From NCBI RefSeq assembly GCF_000756665.1, contig NZ_ARXV01000016.1:1-64000 (forward strand): a DNA stretch of 64,000 nt. Reading direction: 5' to 3'. A model generated the notes under the pieces. The model was not told the origin of the DNA, ran no database searches, and worked only from the letters and a program-made list of their open reading frames with translations. This stretch comes from Alcanivorax nanhaiticus. GTDB lineage: Bacteria; Pseudomonadota; Gammaproteobacteria; Pseudomonadales; Alcanivoracaceae. Shown one piece after another: positions 16,227 to 25,518 of this stretch (its first letter is position 1; each line of letters opens with the position of its first letter). The position numbers were made by a program, and so were the translations under genes.

Positions 16227-17188
16227 GCGCCACCCTCCTTGCGTTTGAGCGCTTCGATGGCAGCCAGCCCCGCACCGATTTCCGGCAACGCATAAGCCAT
16301 CTGACGACCGCCCATTTCCCCGATCACTTCACGCATGTGTGAAGCACGAGGGTCATCATTGCGGAACCATTCCTTGAGCGTCAGTTCGGCGTTGGTCAGC
16401 GCCTGCTGATACGCCTCTCCACGCCCCTGCATCAGTGCCAGTTGCGCCTGCTGCAGGCTGCCGTCCAGTGTCAAACGTACCAGTGAGGCCTGCTCTGCTG
16501 ACAAGGGCAACGGCACCCGGCCTTCGTGATGACGGATATTCACCGGCATGCGATCCAGCATGTCCTGCCACCAGGGCTGGCTGGTGTCCGGCACATCACG
16601 CTCAGGGGGAGCTTCCTCTACCGGTACGGCCAATTCCGCCACCGTCTGACGCAGCGCCCCCAGTTGCAACACCATGCCCTGCACATCCACCTTGCCGGCA
16701 CGGCTCAGCTTGTCCATATCCACCGCCAGTGCCTGACGCGCGGTCAGCACGGTAGGGTCATCAATTCGGGCCAGCACACCGTCAGCTGCCTCCAGCAGGC
16801 GACGGGCGGCCTGGGCATCCTGGGTGAGCAACAAGCGCTGACTGGCCAGACTGGCCAGCGCCCGCGCTTCATTAATCAGCCACAGTTTTTGGCCACCGGT
16901 TTTCATGTCGGTGAGTACCGCCTGATCCTTGACCCGCTGAGCTGCCTGCTCGGCCTGCTTCTTCTCAAACGCTGCCAGTGCGCCCTGCACTTCGCTGCGC
17001 TGGGCTGCCATGTCGGCCTTGAGGGCTTCCATCTGCCCCACTACATCCGCCTTGTCGGCCTGCAGACGCAGGTATTCCTGCCAGCCCAGCCAGCCACCGG
17101 CACCGATGACACACGCCAGAAGCAGAATGACGAGTACAAGCCAACGGGTCATACCAGTCTGGCGAGAAGAAAGGCGGTCCTGCGTCAT
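16223..17188 (-). CDS. hemX: HemX (uroporphyrinogen-III methylase-like membrane protein)
   Basis: A 321-residue HemX family protein. A single N-terminal membrane helix (WLVLVILLLACVIGAGGWL, about residues 15-33) is followed by a coiled coil (about 40-85, rich in Q, K and A) and a C-terminal periplasmic region ending in MAYALPEIGAGLAAIEALKR. The start at 17188 is preferred: GGAG is correctly spaced, whereas the longer frame begins at a GTG at 17224 without one. Despite older annotation as a methyltransferase, it has no SAM-binding motif. It lies between hemD and hemY. Confidence 0.88.
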   Translation of the reverse strand: MTQDRLSSRQTGMTRWLVLVILLLACVIGAGGWLGWQEYLRLQADKADVVGQMEALKADMAAQRSEVQGALAAFEKKQAEQAAQRVKDQAVLTDMKTGGQKLWLINEARALASLASQRLLLTQDAQAARRLLEAADGVLARIDDPTVLTARQALAVDMDKLSRAGKVDVQGMVLQLGALRQTVAELAVPVEEAPPERDVPDTSQPWWQDMLDRMPVNIRHHEGRVPLPLSAEQASLVRLTLDGSLQQAQLALMQGRGEAYQQALTNAELTLKEWFRNDDPRASHMREVIGEMGGRQMAYALPEIGAGLAAIEALKRKEGGA

Positions 17189-17282
17189 GACAGCTCCATG
17201 TTCTGGTTTGTGATTGTGGAACACTTGAAAAACCTTAATGGGGGCAAGGCGTTGTGTCCATTAAACAATGTAATGCGCTGCA

Positions 17283-17984
17283 TCATCCCAAAGCAGGCAA
17301 GGCAGCCAACATATCCTCATCATGGGCGCTGAGCGCAACCCGGATCTCGCCGGCAAAGTCTGCGGCAATGGCATCGGCCACGCGTTCACCCGCCGCAATC
17401 ACACCCATCCTTTCTGGCAAGTGCGGCGACACGGCCCGCCAGCTTTCCACGCTGGTGACCATGATCCAGTCACACGTCGGAGCAACAGCAAATTGAGGAT
17501 TGGCAAGGCGTTGATAGAACGGCAGAGCAGTCACCGCTGCTCCGCGGGAGGCAAGGATATCTGCCAGCAACTCCCGACCACTGTTGCCCCGGCAAATCAG
17601 CACTTTTTTATCAGCAAGATCTTGCAGGCAAGGCAAGGACAGTACGGCTTCGCTGTTATAACCACGGGCGGGGACTTCAGGCTGAAGGTGCCAGGCGGAC
17701 ATCTCATTGGCGGTGGCTCGTCCCACCGCCAGCCAGTGCACTCCCACCGGCCACTGAGGCCAGAGGTCCGCCATGGCCGACAGGGCCAGCCGCGCCGCAT
17801 TGGCGCTGGCAAAGAACACCGCATGAAACTGATCCAGATCCATCAGGATCCGTGCGCTGGGATCACTGACCGGGATCGGCTCAATCAGCAGTGCCGGTGA
17901 GTGCACCGCATCATAACCGGCCTGCCGCAGCGCCTCCATGAGCGGTTGTTGCTGCCCCGCGGGCCGGGTTACCAGCACCTGCAT
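17283..17984 (-). CDS. hemD: Uroporphyrinogen-III synthase
   Basis: A 233-residue HemD: two alpha/beta domains, N-terminus LVTRPAGQQQPLMEAL and C-terminal domain motifs VTSVESWRAVSPHL and GVIAAGERVADAIA. It closes hydroxymethylbilane with inversion of ring D to give uroporphyrinogen III. It starts three bases after the hemC stop, in the cluster hemC-hemD-hemX-hemY. HemD sequences are weakly conserved, so assignment rests on context and these motifs. Confidence 0.93.
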   Translation of the reverse strand: MQVLVTRPAGQQQPLMEALRQAGYDAVHSPALLIEPIPVSDPSARILMDLDQFHAVFFASANAARLALSAMADLWPQWPVGVHWLAVGRATANEMSAWHLQPEVPARGYNSEAVLSLPCLQDLADKKVLICRGNSGRELLADILASRGAAVTALPFYQRLANPQFAVAPTCDWIMVTSVESWRAVSPHLPERMGVIAAGERVADAIAADFAGEIRVALSAHDEDMLAALPALG

Positions 17985-17987
17985 GGC

Positions 17988-18920
17988 TCAGTGCTTCTGG
18001 TACAGCGCCTGGAGGATCACATCGGCACCCTTGCCGAGCAGCTCCTCGGCAAGCTTCACGCCCAGGGCCGCCCCCTCAGCACGGGGCGCACGCCCCTCTG
18101 CACGCAGCACCCGGCCACCATTCTCCTCCGCTACCAGCGCGCGCATCCACAACTCGTCCCCTTCCAGCAGCGCAAAACCGGCAATAGGCACTTGGCAACC
18201 GCCTTCCAGACGACGATTCATGGCACGCTCGGCGACCACCCGGTCCCAGGTGTCCTTGTCGCTGAGAGGGCTGAGCAGCTCGATGGTACGCGCGTCACCC
18301 TCACGGCATTCGATACCCACCGCGCCCTGGCCAACAGCGGGCAGGGATTCTTCCGGGGGCATTTCGTAACGGATACGGTCGTGCATCTGCAAACGCTTGA
18401 GACCCGCCGCAGCGAGGATAATGGCATCAAATTCACCGGCATCCAGCTTGCCCAGACGAGTCTGCACATTACCGCGCAGGCTTTTGACCACCAGATCGGG
18501 ACGGTTCGCCTTCACCTGTGCCTGACGGCGCAAGCTGGAGGTGCCCACACACGCCCCTTCGGGGAGGGCCATCAGACTCTCATAAGTGTTGGATACAAAT
18601 GCATCACGGGGATCTTCCCGCTCACAGATCACCGGCAATTCAAAACCCGGCGGCAATTCCATGGGCACATCTTTCATGGAATGCACCGCAATATCGGCAC
18701 GGCCATCCATCATCGCCTCTTCCAGCTCTTTCACGAACAAGCCTTTGCCACCGATCTTGGCCAGCGGGGTATCAAGAATCTTGTCCCCCTGGGTCTTGAT
18801 CCGCACCAGCTCCACGCTCAAGCCTTCATGCAGGCTTTCCAGACGCTGCTGCACATACTCGGCCTGCCAGATGGCCAGCGGGCTGGAACGGGTAGCGATA
18901 CGCAAGATTTCGCGGGACAT
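17988..18920 (-). CDS. hemC: Porphobilinogen deaminase (hydroxymethylbilane synthase)
   Basis: A 310-residue Hem[18 protein letters not shown] at the N-terminus, [14 protein letters not shown] near residue 80, [11 protein letters not shown] near 127 and the dipyrromethane-cofactor loop [13 protein letters not shown] with Cys near residue 240 are all visible. It polymerises four porphobilinogens into hydroxymethylbilane. First gene of the minus-strand hem cluster; its promoter must lie in the 18921-19143 gap, which also carries a palindromic element. Confidence 0.97.
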   Translation of the reverse strand: MSREILRIATRSSPLAIWQAEYVQQRLESLHEGLSVELVRIKTQGDKILDTPLAKIGGKGLFVKELEEAMMDGRADIAVHSMKDVPMELPPGFELPVICEREDPRDAFVSNTYESLMALPEGACVGTSSLRRQAQVKANRPDLVVKSLRGNVQTRLGKLDAGEFDAIILAAAGLKRLQMHDRIRYEMPPEESLPAVGQGAVGIECREGDARTIELLSPLSDKDTWDRVVAERAMNRRLEGGCQVPIAGFALLEGDELWMRALVAEENGGRVLRAEGRAPRAEGAALGVKLAEELLGKGADVILQALYQKH

Positions 18921-18990
18921 GGGGGATCCTGTTGTTCAGTTGAAAAGTGGGCCTAGTCTACAGCAAAGGCGCGCACGGGCCGAGACGAGG

Positions 18991-19141
18991 AGTTGCAAGT
19001 TTCAAGCGACAAGTTACAACGCGGAACAGGCCGGAGGGAGCCCAACGCATGAGGCCGCGCCCATACTCTGGGCGCGGCCTCAGCACTTCACTCAAACTGC
19101 TACGCACAAACCGCGTTGCAACTTGAAACTTGTTACTTGCC
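18991..19141. repeat. Word-repeat inverted element (copy 5) with central hairpin
   Basis: The left arm begins AGTTGCAAGTTTCAAGCGAC and ends AACGCGG at about 19024; the right arm CCGCGTTGCAACTTGAAACT-TGTTACTTGCC is at 19111-19141. Between them 19051-19081 is a perfect 12-bp hairpin (GAGGCCGCGCCC/GGGCGCGGCCTC) without a T-tract. It may end transcription of the lipoprotein gene upstream of hemC. The arms match each other imperfectly. Confidence 0.75.
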
Positions 19142-19143
19142 AA

Positions 19144-19455
19144 TCAGTTGCCGTACACGACAACCGTATATTCCGCCAGCACCCCGAAGAAGTTTTGCGC
19201 TTCGTAATCCACATGATGGATCTCGGTAATGCCGCCGTTACGGGCTGCGGTCTGGATAGTGGCATCGCCGGAAGCAATGATACCGAGAATCGAGCGGGTG
19301 GAAGCACGGCCGACACGGGTAGGTTTCTCGGTGGAGGCGGTAGCGGTCAGCGGCGCTTTCACGTTGGCATACAGCAGGCCGGTAACCGGCATGGTGGCCG
19401 TGGCACAACCGCTCAGCAAGATGGCAGCAGCCAACAGCATGAGGCATTTTTTCAT
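19144..19455 (-). CDS. TRL-like family lipoprotein
   Basis: A 103-residue lipoprotein from ATG 19455, chosen because AGGAAA precedes it and the signal peptide (KKCLMLLAAAILLSGC) then starts at residue 1; the lipobox Cys is near residue 17. The mature part (TGLLYANVKAPLTATAS ... STRSILGIIASGDATIQTAA ... EIHHVDYEAQNFFGVLAEYT) matches the TRL-like family of small envelope proteins. The family function is unknown. It is a monocistronic minus-strand gene just downstream of algR. Confidence 0.85.
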   Translation of the reverse strand: MKKCLMLLAAAILLSGCATATMPVTGLLYANVKAPLTATASTEKPTRVGRASTRSILGIIASGDATIQTAARNGGITEIHHVDYEAQNFFGVLAEYTVVVYGN

Positions 19456-19562
19456 GGCGTTTTTCCTGTTGTTGTTATTCGAGGCGGTTTTCTGGCAACC
19501 CCCAGCAGAGCCCAAGGCTAGCATGCCAGAGGACACCTGTTAATTACCCGAAACGCGCTTTC

Positions 19563-20303
19563 TCAGAGACTCTGCAGCACCTTGCGCAGGCCTGCAACAT
19601 GGCGTCGACTCACCGTCAGCCGCTCTTCTATCCCGCGCAGACGCACCTGATGATGGCCCGCCGTGGCCAGCTCCATGCCTTCGATGTATCTCAGTGCCAC
19701 CAACGCATTGCGGTGAATGCGCACGAACTGCTCACCAAACTCGGTTTCCAGATCCTTGAGCGTCTCGTCAATCAGCACTTCGCCTTCGCTGAAACACACG
19801 GTGACGTACTTCTGATCAGCGAGGAAATAGCGCACCTCATCCACAGGCACCAGCTCCAGCCCCCGGTGAGTGCGAGCGCTGATGTGGCCACGCCGACGCG
19901 GCTTCTCTTCGCTGACTTCCTTGCCCAATTCGGCCAGTTGGACCCGATTGAGAGTCCGCGCCTTGGACAGTGCCATTTCCAGATCGGACAGGCTCACAGG
20001 CTTGAGCAAGTAATCCACCGCATGCACCTTGAACGCCTGCAAGGCATGCTCATCATAGGCAGTACAGAAGATAATCGCCGGGGGATTGTCGATCTTGCTG
20101 AGATGCTCGGCGGCCTCCATGCCATCCATTTCCGGCATGCGGATATCCATCAGCACCACATCCGGGCGATGCTCCTGGGTCTGCTCAATGGCCTCACGAC
20201 CATTGGCGGCCTCGGCCACCACCTCTACGTTGTCAGCTTTTTCGACCAGACGTTTCAGTCGATCCCGGGCCAGCTGCTCGTCATCACATACTAGTACCCG
20301 CAT
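19563..20303 (-). CDS. algR: LytTR-family response regulator AlgR
   Basis: A 246-residue regulator. The receiver domain (residues 1-120) carries phospho-acceptor D53 in VVLMDIRMPEMDGMEA and a conserved K near 103. The LytTR DNA-binding domain (about 140-245) includes RTHRGLELVPVDEVRYFLAD and FVRIHRNALVALRYIEG. It matches Pseudomonas AlgR in length and layout. It is encoded directly after algZ, as in pseudomonads, where the pair controls surface behaviours such as twitching and alginate. Targets here are not known. Confidence 0.93.
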   Translation of the reverse strand: MRVLVCDDEQLARDRLKRLVEKADNVEVVAEAANGREAIEQTQEHRPDVVLMDIRMPEMDGMEAAEHLSKIDNPPAIIFCTAYDEHALQAFKVHAVDYLLKPVSLSDLEMALSKARTLNRVQLAELGKEVSEEKPRRRGHISARTHRGLELVPVDEVRYFLADQKYVTVCFSEGEVLIDETLKDLETEFGEQFVRIHRNALVALRYIEGMELATAGHHQVRLRGIEERLTVSRRHVAGLRKVLQSL

Positions 20304-20315
20304 AATTTTCGTCCT

Positions 20316-21356
20316 TTATCGTTGCAGCGGATATCGAATTTCGATCTCGTATTCTTTTTCTTGCGGTCTTGCTTCTACCGCCACCTGATCACCATACAGG
20401 GCTTCCAGGCGATGGCGAATATTCTCCAGTGCCATGCGGTTGCCCTTGTGATGTCCGTCACCCGAAGGCTTCGGATTACTCACTGACAACAGCAGTATGT
20501 CACCCTGCTCCACGGCACGAATCGTCACCAGACCACCTGCCGCCAGAGGTTGGATACCATGATAAATGGCATTTTCGAGCAAGGGTTGCAAGGTTAACAG
20601 TGGAATTGGCACTTTCGTGGCATCCACCTGGATATCCCATTCTACGCTTAGGCGGTCACCCATTCGCAGCTGCTCAATATGGATATAACGCCGGCACAGC
20701 TCCAGTTCGTCCTCCAGGGAGGCTTCTGAGCCGGTGCTCTTGAGACTGGCGCGAAACAGCACAGACAGGTCTTCCACTACCTGCTCCGCCGCATCGGGGT
20801 CCACCGCGATCAGGCTGGAAATAATGTTCATGGAGTTGAACAGGAAATGCGGCCGAATCCGTGACTGCAGGGCCTGAATCCGCGATTGCAATTCCGCCTG
20901 GCCCTTTTCGCGCAGCTGCTCCTGCACATAGAAGTAACGCATGACCAGACCGGTAATGATGGCGGCAATCAGGCCATTCACGAGGATTTCCGCATTCCAC
21001 ACCGGGGCCAGCGGTAGCACACCTTCCACCCAGCGCAGCACCAACCCGGTCACTACGCTGAATACCAGCGTATCCACTACCACCAACAGCACCACCGCCA
21101 CCGCCGCCCATTGGGAGGCAAGGCGATTCAGCCTGGCGCGCAGCTGGCACACCAACGCAGCCGATGTGAGCCCCACCCATTGCACAAACAGCGATGTTGT
21201 CGCCAGCCGTGCCAGGCTGAACGCATCGTAGTAAGTCGCCACCAGCGTCACCACCAGTGCCAGCAGCTCTGCCACGACCACCACCACCAACACCGCACGG
21301 GTACTGCACAGATCCGGTAGAAAGCTCGAGGAGGGCTGCTCTTCCATGGCCGCCAT
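20316..21356 (-). CDS. algZ: Sensor histidine kinase AlgZ/FimS
   Basis: A 346-residue LytS/YehU-type histidine kinase. Four hydrophobic segments lie in residues about 22-140, followed by the His_kinase domain with phospho-His in RIRPHFLFNSMNIISSLI (about residue 190) and an ATPase C-terminus with PLLENAIYHGIQPL. ATG 21356 follows AAGGAGC. It is paired with algR 12 bases downstream. It diverges from argH, so 21357-21520 must hold both promoters, though no clear hexamers are seen there. Confidence 0.92.
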   Translation of the reverse strand: MAAMEEQPSSSFLPDLCSTRAVLVVVVVAELLALVVTLVATYYDAFSLARLATTSLFVQWVGLTSAALVCQLRARLNRLASQWAAVAVVLLVVVDTLVFSVVTGLVLRWVEGVLPLAPVWNAEILVNGLIAAIITGLVMRYFYVQEQLREKGQAELQSRIQALQSRIRPHFLFNSMNIISSLIAVDPDAAEQVVEDLSVLFRASLKSTGSEASLEDELELCRRYIHIEQLRMGDRLSVEWDIQVDATKVPIPLLTLQPLLENAIYHGIQPLAAGGLVTIRAVEQGDILLLSVSNPKPSGDGHHKGNRMALENIRHRLEALYGDQVAVEARPQEKEYEIEIRYPLQR

Positions 21357-21520
21357 TCCTGCTCCTTATCAGTAGAAATTATGAGCCTTGGGTTGTTTAT
21401 ACCTGAACATGGCTTCCGCCCCAAGGGATTGTTGCAACGCGCCAACGCCACGCCTTTCACGCAGTTATTCAGCGCCTCCCCCGTCCCTGCTATACTGCGC
21501 GCCCGCTATTCCGGCTTTAG

Positions 21521-22936
21521 ATGAGCAAGACGATGACTGACAAGCAGCAGAACAAACTCTGGGGCGGCCGCTTCAGCGAATCCACCGACCAGTTCGTGCA
21601 GGAATTCACCGCCAGCGTGAATTTCGACCAGCGCATGTACCGTCAGGACATCTTCGGCTCCCAGGCCCATGCCACCATGCTGGCGGAAGTGGGCGTGCTC
21701 ACCGAGGAAGAACGCGACGCCATCATTAATGGCCTGGCGGAAATCCAGAAAGAGATCGAAGCCGGCGAATTCCAGTGGTCCGTGGCGCTGGAAGACGTGC
21801 ACATGAACATCGAGGCGCGCCTCACCGACAAGATCGGCATCACTGGCAAGAAGCTGCACACCGGCCGCAGCCGTAACGACCAGGTAGCCACTGATATCCG
21901 CCTGTGGCTGCGCGACGAAATGCTGATCATGGAAGAGCAGTACCTGTACCTGATGCAGGGCCTGCTGAACCTGGCCGAGCGCGAAGCCGCCACCATCATG
22001 CCCGGCTTTACCCACCTGCAGACCGCCCAGCCAGTGACCTTTGGCCACCACCTGCTGGCCTGGTTCGAAATGCTCAAACGCGACCGCGAGCGTCTGCTGG
22101 ATGCCAAGAAGCGGGTTAACCGCATGCCGCTGGGCGCTGCCGCACTGGCTGGCACCACCTACCCGATCAACCGCCAGCGCACCTGCGAGCTGCTGGGTTT
22201 TGACGGGGTCTGTGAGAATTCCCTGGATGCAGTGAGCGATCGCGACTTCGCCATCGAATTCTGCGCCCTGGCCGCCCTCTCCATGACCCACCTGTCGCGC
22301 ATCAGTGAAGAGCTGGTGCTGTGGACCAGCGCCCAGTTCAACTTCATCAACCTGCCCGACCGTTTCTGCACTGGCAGCTCCATCATGCCGCAGAAGAAAA
22401 ACCCAGACGTGCCCGAGCTGGTGCGTGGCAAGACCGGTCGCGTCAACGGCCACCTGATCAGCCTGCTGACCCTGATGAAGTCGCAACCGCTGGCCTACAA
22501 CAAGGACAATCAGGAAGACAAAGAGCCGCTGTACGATGCCGTGGATACCCTCAAGGGCAGCCTGCGCGCCTTCGGCGACATGATCCCGGCGCTGGAGCCG
22601 AACCGTGAAGTGATGCGCGAAGCGGCCCGCCGCGGTTTTGCCACCGCCACTGACCTGGCTGACTACCTGGTTCGCAAGGGCATCGCCTTCCGCGACTCCC
22701 ACGAGATCGTCGGCAAGGCCGTGGCCTATGGCGTGGAGAAGAAGAAGGATCTCAGCGACATGTCCCTGTCTGAACTGAAACAGTTCAGCGACCAGATCGA
22801 AGACGACGTGTTCGACGTGCTGACTCTGGAAGGCTCCGTGAGCGCCCGTAACCACATCGGCGGCACCGCCCCCGATCAGGTGCGCGCCGCCGTTGCCCGC
22901 GCCCGCGAAGCACTGGACAATACGGGTAACGCCTAA
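21521..22936 (+). CDS. argH: Argininosuccinate lyase
   Basis: A 471-residue fumarase-superfamily enzyme releasing fumarate and arginine from argininosuccinate. The N-terminus [36 protein letters not shown]-loop region [18 protein letters not shown] and the superfamily signature [12 protein letters not shown] are all present. Two in-frame starts are possible (21521 or ATG 21533, nearer the conserved region); neither has a strong ribosome-binding site. Divergent from algZ; the next gene is lptM. Confidence 0.97.
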   Translation: MSKTMTDKQQNKLWGGRFSESTDQFVQEFTASVNFDQRMYRQDIFGSQAHATMLAEVGVLTEEERDAIINGLAEIQKEIEAGEFQWSVALEDVHMNIEARLTDKIGITGKKLHTGRSRNDQVATDIRLWLRDEMLIMEEQYLYLMQGLLNLAEREAATIMPGFTHLQTAQPVTFGHHLLAWFEMLKRDRERLLDAKKRVNRMPLGAAALAGTTYPINRQRTCELLGFDGVCENSLDAVSDRDFAIEFCALAALSMTHLSRISEELVLWTSAQFNFINLPDRFCTGSSIMPQKKNPDVPELVRGKTGRVNGHLISLLTLMKSQPLAYNKDNQEDKEPLYDAVDTLKGSLRAFGDMIPALEPNREVMREAARRGFATATDLADYLVRKGIAFRDSHEIVGKAVAYGVEKKKDLSDMSLSELKQFSDQIEDDVFDVLTLEGSVSARNHIGGTAPDQVRAAVARAREALDNTGNA

Positions 22937-22995
22937 GCCATCATCCCATGGCGGTCGCGCCCAAGGCGCGCCGCCAGCTACGCCGGAGCCTGACC

Positions 22996-23151
22996 ATGCG
23001 TCTTTCTGCCCTGTGCCTGCTCGCCCTTCTTGCCGGATGTGGCCAGAAAGGCCCGCTGTATTTTGCCCCCGAGGAACCCGTACAGCCGGCAGCCAGCCAA
23101 CCGGCCCCAGACACCGCTGACGATGCTCAGCAAGATGACCAACAGGACTGA
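22996..23151 (+). CDS. lptM: LPS-assembly lipoprotein LptM (YifL-like)
   Basis: A 51-residue lipoprotein: signal MRLSALCLLALLAGC with lipobox Cys near residue 15, followed at once by the family hallmark GQKGPLYFAPEEP and a flexible acidic tail. LptM assists oxidative maturation of the LptD-LptE outer-membrane translocon. ATG 22996 is favoured because GGAG precedes it and the signal peptide starts there; a longer frame begins at 22948. It is immediately upstream of lysA, the usual arrangement. Confidence 0.9.
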   Translation: MRLSALCLLALLAGCGQKGPLYFAPEEPVQPAASQPAPDTADDAQQDDQQD

Positions 23152-23153
23152 TC

Positions 23154-24395
23154 ATGGATCATTTCCAGTACCGCGACGGTGAACTGTTCGCCGAAGAACT
23201 GCCAGTAGAACAGCTGGCCGAACGGTTCGGCACCCCGCTTTACCTTTACTCCCGCGCTGCGCTGGAGGATCACTACAAGGCGTTCGACGAAGCCTTTGGC
23301 GATCATCCCCATCAGGTCTGCTATGCGGTCAAGGCCAACTCCAATCTGGCCGTGCTGAACGTGCTGGCCCGCTGCGGTGCCGGGTTCGACATCGTCTCCG
23401 GTGGTGAACTGGAGCGGGTACTTCGCGCCGGCGGCGATCCGGACAAGATTGTCTTCTCCGGTGTCGGCAAGACCGCCGCCGAAATGGCCGCCGCCCTGAA
23501 GGCAAACATTCATTGCTTCAACGTGGAATCTGCCGCCGAGCTGGAATTGCTCAACCTGGTGGCGGGCGAGCTGGAAATGGAAGCGCCCATCGCTATCCGG
23601 GTGAACCCGGACGTGGACGCCCAGACCCACCCCTATATTTCCACCGGCCTGAAAGACAACAAGTTCGGCGTGGATATCGAGAAGGCCCCGGCCCTGTACC
23701 AGCGTGCCCACGAGATGCCACACATCCGCATCCTCGGCATCGACTGTCACATCGGCAGCCAGCTCACCAATCTGGCACCGTTTGAAGATGCGCTGGAGCG
23801 GGTCCTCAAGCTGCTCGGCACCCTGCAACAGCACGGCATCGAGATCCATCATCTGGATCTGGGTGGCGGCTTGGGTGTGACCTATAACGACGAAACCCCG
23901 CCGGACCGCGCGGCCTATGTACAGGCCTTGCTCAAGCACATTCCCGGGGACCTGCCGGTGCATATTGAGCCGGGGCGCTCCATTGCCGCCAACGCGGGGA
24001 TCTTTGTGACCCAGGTGCTGTTCCTCAAGCCCACCGAGCACAAGAACTTTGCCATCGTCGACGGCGCCATGAATGATCTGATTCGCCCGAGCCTGTATTC
24101 GGCGTGGCAGAACATCGTGCCGGTGAAGCCCCATGATGCGGATTGCCGCAACTGGGATATCGTTGGCCCGGTGTGCGAAACCGGTGACTTTCTTGGCAAA
24201 GACCGCGCCCTGTCGCTGGAGACCGGCGATCTGCTGGCGGTACGCAGTGCCGGCGCCTACGGCTTCGCCATGGCCAGCAACTACAACAGCCGCAACCGCC
24301 CCGCCGAAATCATGGTGGATGGCGACCAGGCCTTTGTGGTGCGCCAGCGGGAAACCTTTGACGATCAGCTCAAGCTGGAATCCCTGCTACCTTAA
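23154..24395 (+). CDS. lysA: Diaminopimelate decarboxylase
   Basis: A 413-residue PLP-dependent fold-III decarboxylase making lysine from meso-diaminopimelate. Visible motifs: the PLP lysine in CYAVKANSNLAVL (about residue 60), GFDIVSGGEL, HIGSQLTNLAPF, LDLGGGLGVTY, EPGRSIAANAG and VGPVCETGDFLGKDR. The ATG lies two bases after the lptM stop, so they are co-transcribed. In many relatives dapF follows directly; here about 4.5 kb of other genes separate them. Confidence 0.97.
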   Translation: MDHFQYRDGELFAEELPVEQLAERFGTPLYLYSRAALEDHYKAFDEAFGDHPHQVCYAVKANSNLAVLNVLARCGAGFDIVSGGELERVLRAGGDPDKIVFSGVGKTAAEMAAALKANIHCFNVESAAELELLNLVAGELEMEAPIAIRVNPDVDAQTHPYISTGLKDNKFGVDIEKAPALYQRAHEMPHIRILGIDCHIGSQLTNLAPFEDALERVLKLLGTLQQHGIEIHHLDLGGGLGVTYNDETPPDRAAYVQALLKHIPGDLPVHIEPGRSIAANAGIFVTQVLFLKPTEHKNFAIVDGAMNDLIRPSLYSAWQNIVPVKPHDADCRNWDIVGPVCETGDFLGKDRALSLETGDLLAVRSAGAYGFAMASNYNSRNRPAEIMVDGDQAFVVRQRETFDDQLKLESLLP

Positions 24396-24437
24396 GAAGG
24401 TTCAGCAACGCGAGTGCGTTGGGGCCAAGACTCAACA

Positions 24438-24463
24438 GTGGGAGCGGCGGTTCCGCCGCGATG
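24438..24463 (+). repeat. REP-like hairpin
   Basis: GTGGGAGCGGCGGTTCC-GCCGCGATG in the gap after lysA; GCGGCGG pairs with CCGCCGC. Same consensus as the copies at 11413, 31476 and 46519. Confidence 0.8.
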
Positions 24464-24534
24464 CCCAACCACGCTACAGCCAGCTCCCGTGGTTTTGTGT
24501 TTAACTTGAGCCACCGTCACCACCTCGAACGATC

Positions 24535-25518
24535 ATGGCGCGTTACCTTATCCTGCTGTTCTGCCTGTTCTCGGCGCCTGGCCGTGCTGCCACGCCGCTG
24601 GATAATGTCATTCGTCTGGGCCTGGCAGAAAGCTATGCCACCGCCGTACTGCTCACCGGTGGCAATGCGGTACGCTTTGGCTTCTGGGACTTCAACCCTA
24701 ACGACGTGGTCGGGCTGGAAAACGAAGATCTGGGTTCACTGGAAGCCCAGCAGATCCGGCAACGCATCCGCACTTTTTCGCTGCCTTACACCTGGAACAC
24801 CCCGCTCGGAGAAAAGGACAACACCCTGGTGCTGGGTGTCAAAGCAGCCTATCTGGGGCAGGTCCAGGAAACCCAGATCGTCAGTTCCAACAACCTTGCC
24901 AAGGACAGCATCGACAGCTCTGTCACCACGCTAACCGCAGGCGGCGAACTCCGGCATCGCGCCACCGATCACCTCGGGCTCGCGGTGGGCATGAACCTGA
25001 ATCTGCAGCGCTATCGCAACAGCACCGATTTCAACACCCCGGAATCCCAGGCTCTGGCTCCGCTGGTGGATGGTTTGATCACCAATTATTCTGCCAACGC
25101 CTGGCAAGCAGAGCCCCACGTGCGCGCCACCTGGTTCGTGGGCGGGCGCGATACCGAGGTCAAACTGATCAGCGATTTTCACTACATGCGAGGCCGCACC
25201 TTCGATACGGATCGGGCCGCCCACGAAGTACAACCGGAAGCCTGGTACTGGTCCAACGGCGTCCGCTGGCGCCACCCCTATGTAACCCGCTTCCTGCCCG
25301 GCCAGAATGTCTGGATGCAGGCCTCCCGTTATGACCTTGGCGGCGATCTGGGTGATGCGTTAGGCAACCACTACTACTACGAAGCCGGGGTCGGCTGGCT
25401 GCTGGATGTGCGCAAGATCAACATCCCGTTCGTGGACAATGTGGGTATCGGGATCAATCTGAATTACGGCAGCGTACTACGCGGCGGCACACTGGTGCTG
25501 CTATTCAACGAGAAATGA
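24535..25518 (+). CDS. Outer-membrane beta-barrel protein (solitary autotransporter-barrel-like)
   Basis: A 327-residue exported protein with a signal peptide (ARYLILLFCLFSAPGRAA). The remainder alternates polar and aromatic residues as in an outer-membrane barrel, for example LGLAVGMNLNLQRY, HVRATWFVGG and YYYEAGVGWLL, and ends with IGINLNYGSVLRGGTLVLLF. It resembles the solitary outer-membrane autotransporter-like barrel family, but the function is unknown. Its 3-prime end overlaps the convergent nhaC gene by 14 bases. Confidence 0.7.
   Translation: MARYLILLFCLFSAPGRAATPLDNVIRLGLAESYATAVLLTGGNAVRFGFWDFNPNDVVGLENEDLGSLEAQQIRQRIRTFSLPYTWNTPLGEKDNTLVLGVKAAYLGQVQETQIVSSNNLAKDSIDSSVTTLTAGGELRHRATDHLGLAVGMNLNLQRYRNSTDFNTPESQALAPLVDGLITNYSANAWQAEPHVRATWFVGGRDTEVKLISDFHYMRGRTFDTDRAAHEVQPEAWYWSNGVRWRHPYVTRFLPGQNVWMQASRYDLGGDLGDALGNHYYYEAGVGWLLDVRKINIPFVDNVGIGINLNYGSVLRGGTLVLLFNEK

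Noticed and set aside
21506..23155. 549-codon minus-strand frame opposite argH, and similar long frames opposite other core genes
   Set aside because: Same reasons; the frame follows third-position GC of the real gene and starts or ends without signals.
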